Positions 53,851-54,135 of a stretch of 54,135 nt of DNA are shown here, piece after piece (within the stretch, counting starts at the first letter, position 1; every line of letters begins with the position of its first letter). The stretch covers positions 1 to 54,135 of the forward strand of contig CALXKM010000044.1 in the NCBI GenBank assembly GCA_944388865.1, written 5' to 3'. Under the pieces are notes generated by a model. That model saw nothing but the letters and a program-made list of their open reading frames with translations. It had not been told where the DNA came from and searched no databases. The translations under genes and the position numbers were made by a program. This stretch comes from an uncultured Duodenibacillus sp. Its GTDB lineage: Bacteria; Pseudomonadota; Gammaproteobacteria; Burkholderiales; Burkholderiaceae_F.

Positions 53851-54135
53851 GCGGTCATTGAACCTCCCGCCGTGTTACCACGGGGGATTCATTTTGAGTG
53901 ACAGAAAGCTTTTCCAGCGGGATCCCCAAGAGGGCAGTCCGACCGGACGTCACTTCCTGCACAAAATGTTCGCGGAAGACCTCTTTCCCGTTCCGCAGGC
54001 GTTGTCGTCCGCGGCTTCGTGAGTCGCAAAGAGCTTTTCGGCTCCTCTTGATCGCTACGAGGTTGTTGTCGACACAGACCGCTTCCGCTCAACAGTGATT
54101 CCGCAGTCGCCCACTTCCTTAGAAGTAAGGATCGG
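53851..54135. other. Unresolved right edge, no intact gene
   Basis: Several frames are open for short distances on both strands, but none has good start signals and family similarity together. The minus-strand frames show IS66-like fragments (see the separate entry). Confidence 0.45.
53995..54090 (-). pseudogene. Possible decayed IS66-type transposase C-terminus
   Basis: On the minus strand one frame reads Val-Asp-Asn-Asn-Leu-Val-Ala-Ile (54050-54073), resembling the DNN..E.AIRP motif of IS66 transposases. After a shift to another frame it reads Lys-Leu-Phe-Ala-Thr-His-Glu-Ala-Ala (about 54010-54036), resembling the LFAGSHEAA segment that follows it in these enzymes. A frameshift and missing residues would make it a fossil. 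Short matches of this kind can arise by chance. Confidence 0.3.

Overview
The window looks like chromosomal DNA of a Gram-negative betaproteobacterium, most likely a gut-type Burkholderiales of the Sutterellaceae. This is inferred from four things: high-GC coding sequence, an outer-membrane porin, a Tat-exported flavoprotein beside a periplasmic multihaem cytochrome, and gene orders seen in Burkholderiales (M23 peptidase/anmK divergent from tyrS-dtd; ssb-MFS divergent from uvrA). No rRNA, tRNA, CRISPR array, prophage or complete insertion sequence was seen. Most of the window is core metabolism, and both edges are broken or degenerate.

Layout. 1-600: C-terminal fragment of a porin joined to unrelated sequence. 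0.8-2.9 kb: Tat-flavoprotein plus tetrahaem cytochrome c, a periplasmic reductase module, with a large nested palindrome between the genes. 3.2-7.2 kb: pyrF, a secreted esterase-like hydrolase, a U32-family tRNA hydroxylation protein (TrhP) and an unknown membrane protein. 7.3-9.5 kb: groES-groEL behind a near-consensus sigma-32 promoter. 9.5-11.9 kb: DacB (PBP4) and a DMT permease. 12.2-15.7 kb: a DsbD/ScsB-like reductase and hemL. 15.9-16.2 kb: rnpB with its own promoter, a reduced specificity domain and an extra hairpin near its 3' end. 16.3-20.2 kb: a second DMT permease, an ADP-forming acyl-CoA synthetase and a DsbC-like protein. 20.6-23.2 kb: a ygiW-qseB-qseC-like operon.

23.4-29.0 kb holds a 2-aminoethylphosphonate operon, transcribed ATPase, fused permease, lipoprotein binding protein, phnW, phnX. 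It takes up 2-aminoethylphosphonate and converts it through phosphonoacetaldehyde to acetaldehyde and phosphate. Upstream lie four GTGA/ATGA-type repeats spaced exactly 11 bp apart, as in a Pho box. This ties the operon to phosphate limitation.

29.3-40.2 kb: a SulP transporter, anmK, an M23 peptidase, tyrS, dtd, an EF-G-like GTPase whose usual switch-II histidine is asparagine, AhpC and an inositol-monophosphatase-family enzyme. 40.3-47.7 kb: a Cpx-type two-component system divergent from a tolC-like/macA/macB tripartite efflux operon. The gap between them contains an unassigned intrinsic terminator. 47.7-53.9 kb: ssb, an MFS permease, uvrA, a threonine-synthase-like PLP enzyme and a short YheO/DauR-type HTH protein. 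The last 280 bp look like decayed coding sequence, possibly an IS66-type transposase end.

I found no clearly unprecedented multi-gene system. The most distinctive signals are the rnpB architecture, the Pho-box array before the phosphonate operon, the nested palindrome in the flavoprotein/cytochrome locus, the EF-G variant, and two intrinsic terminators with no annotated transcript in front of them.
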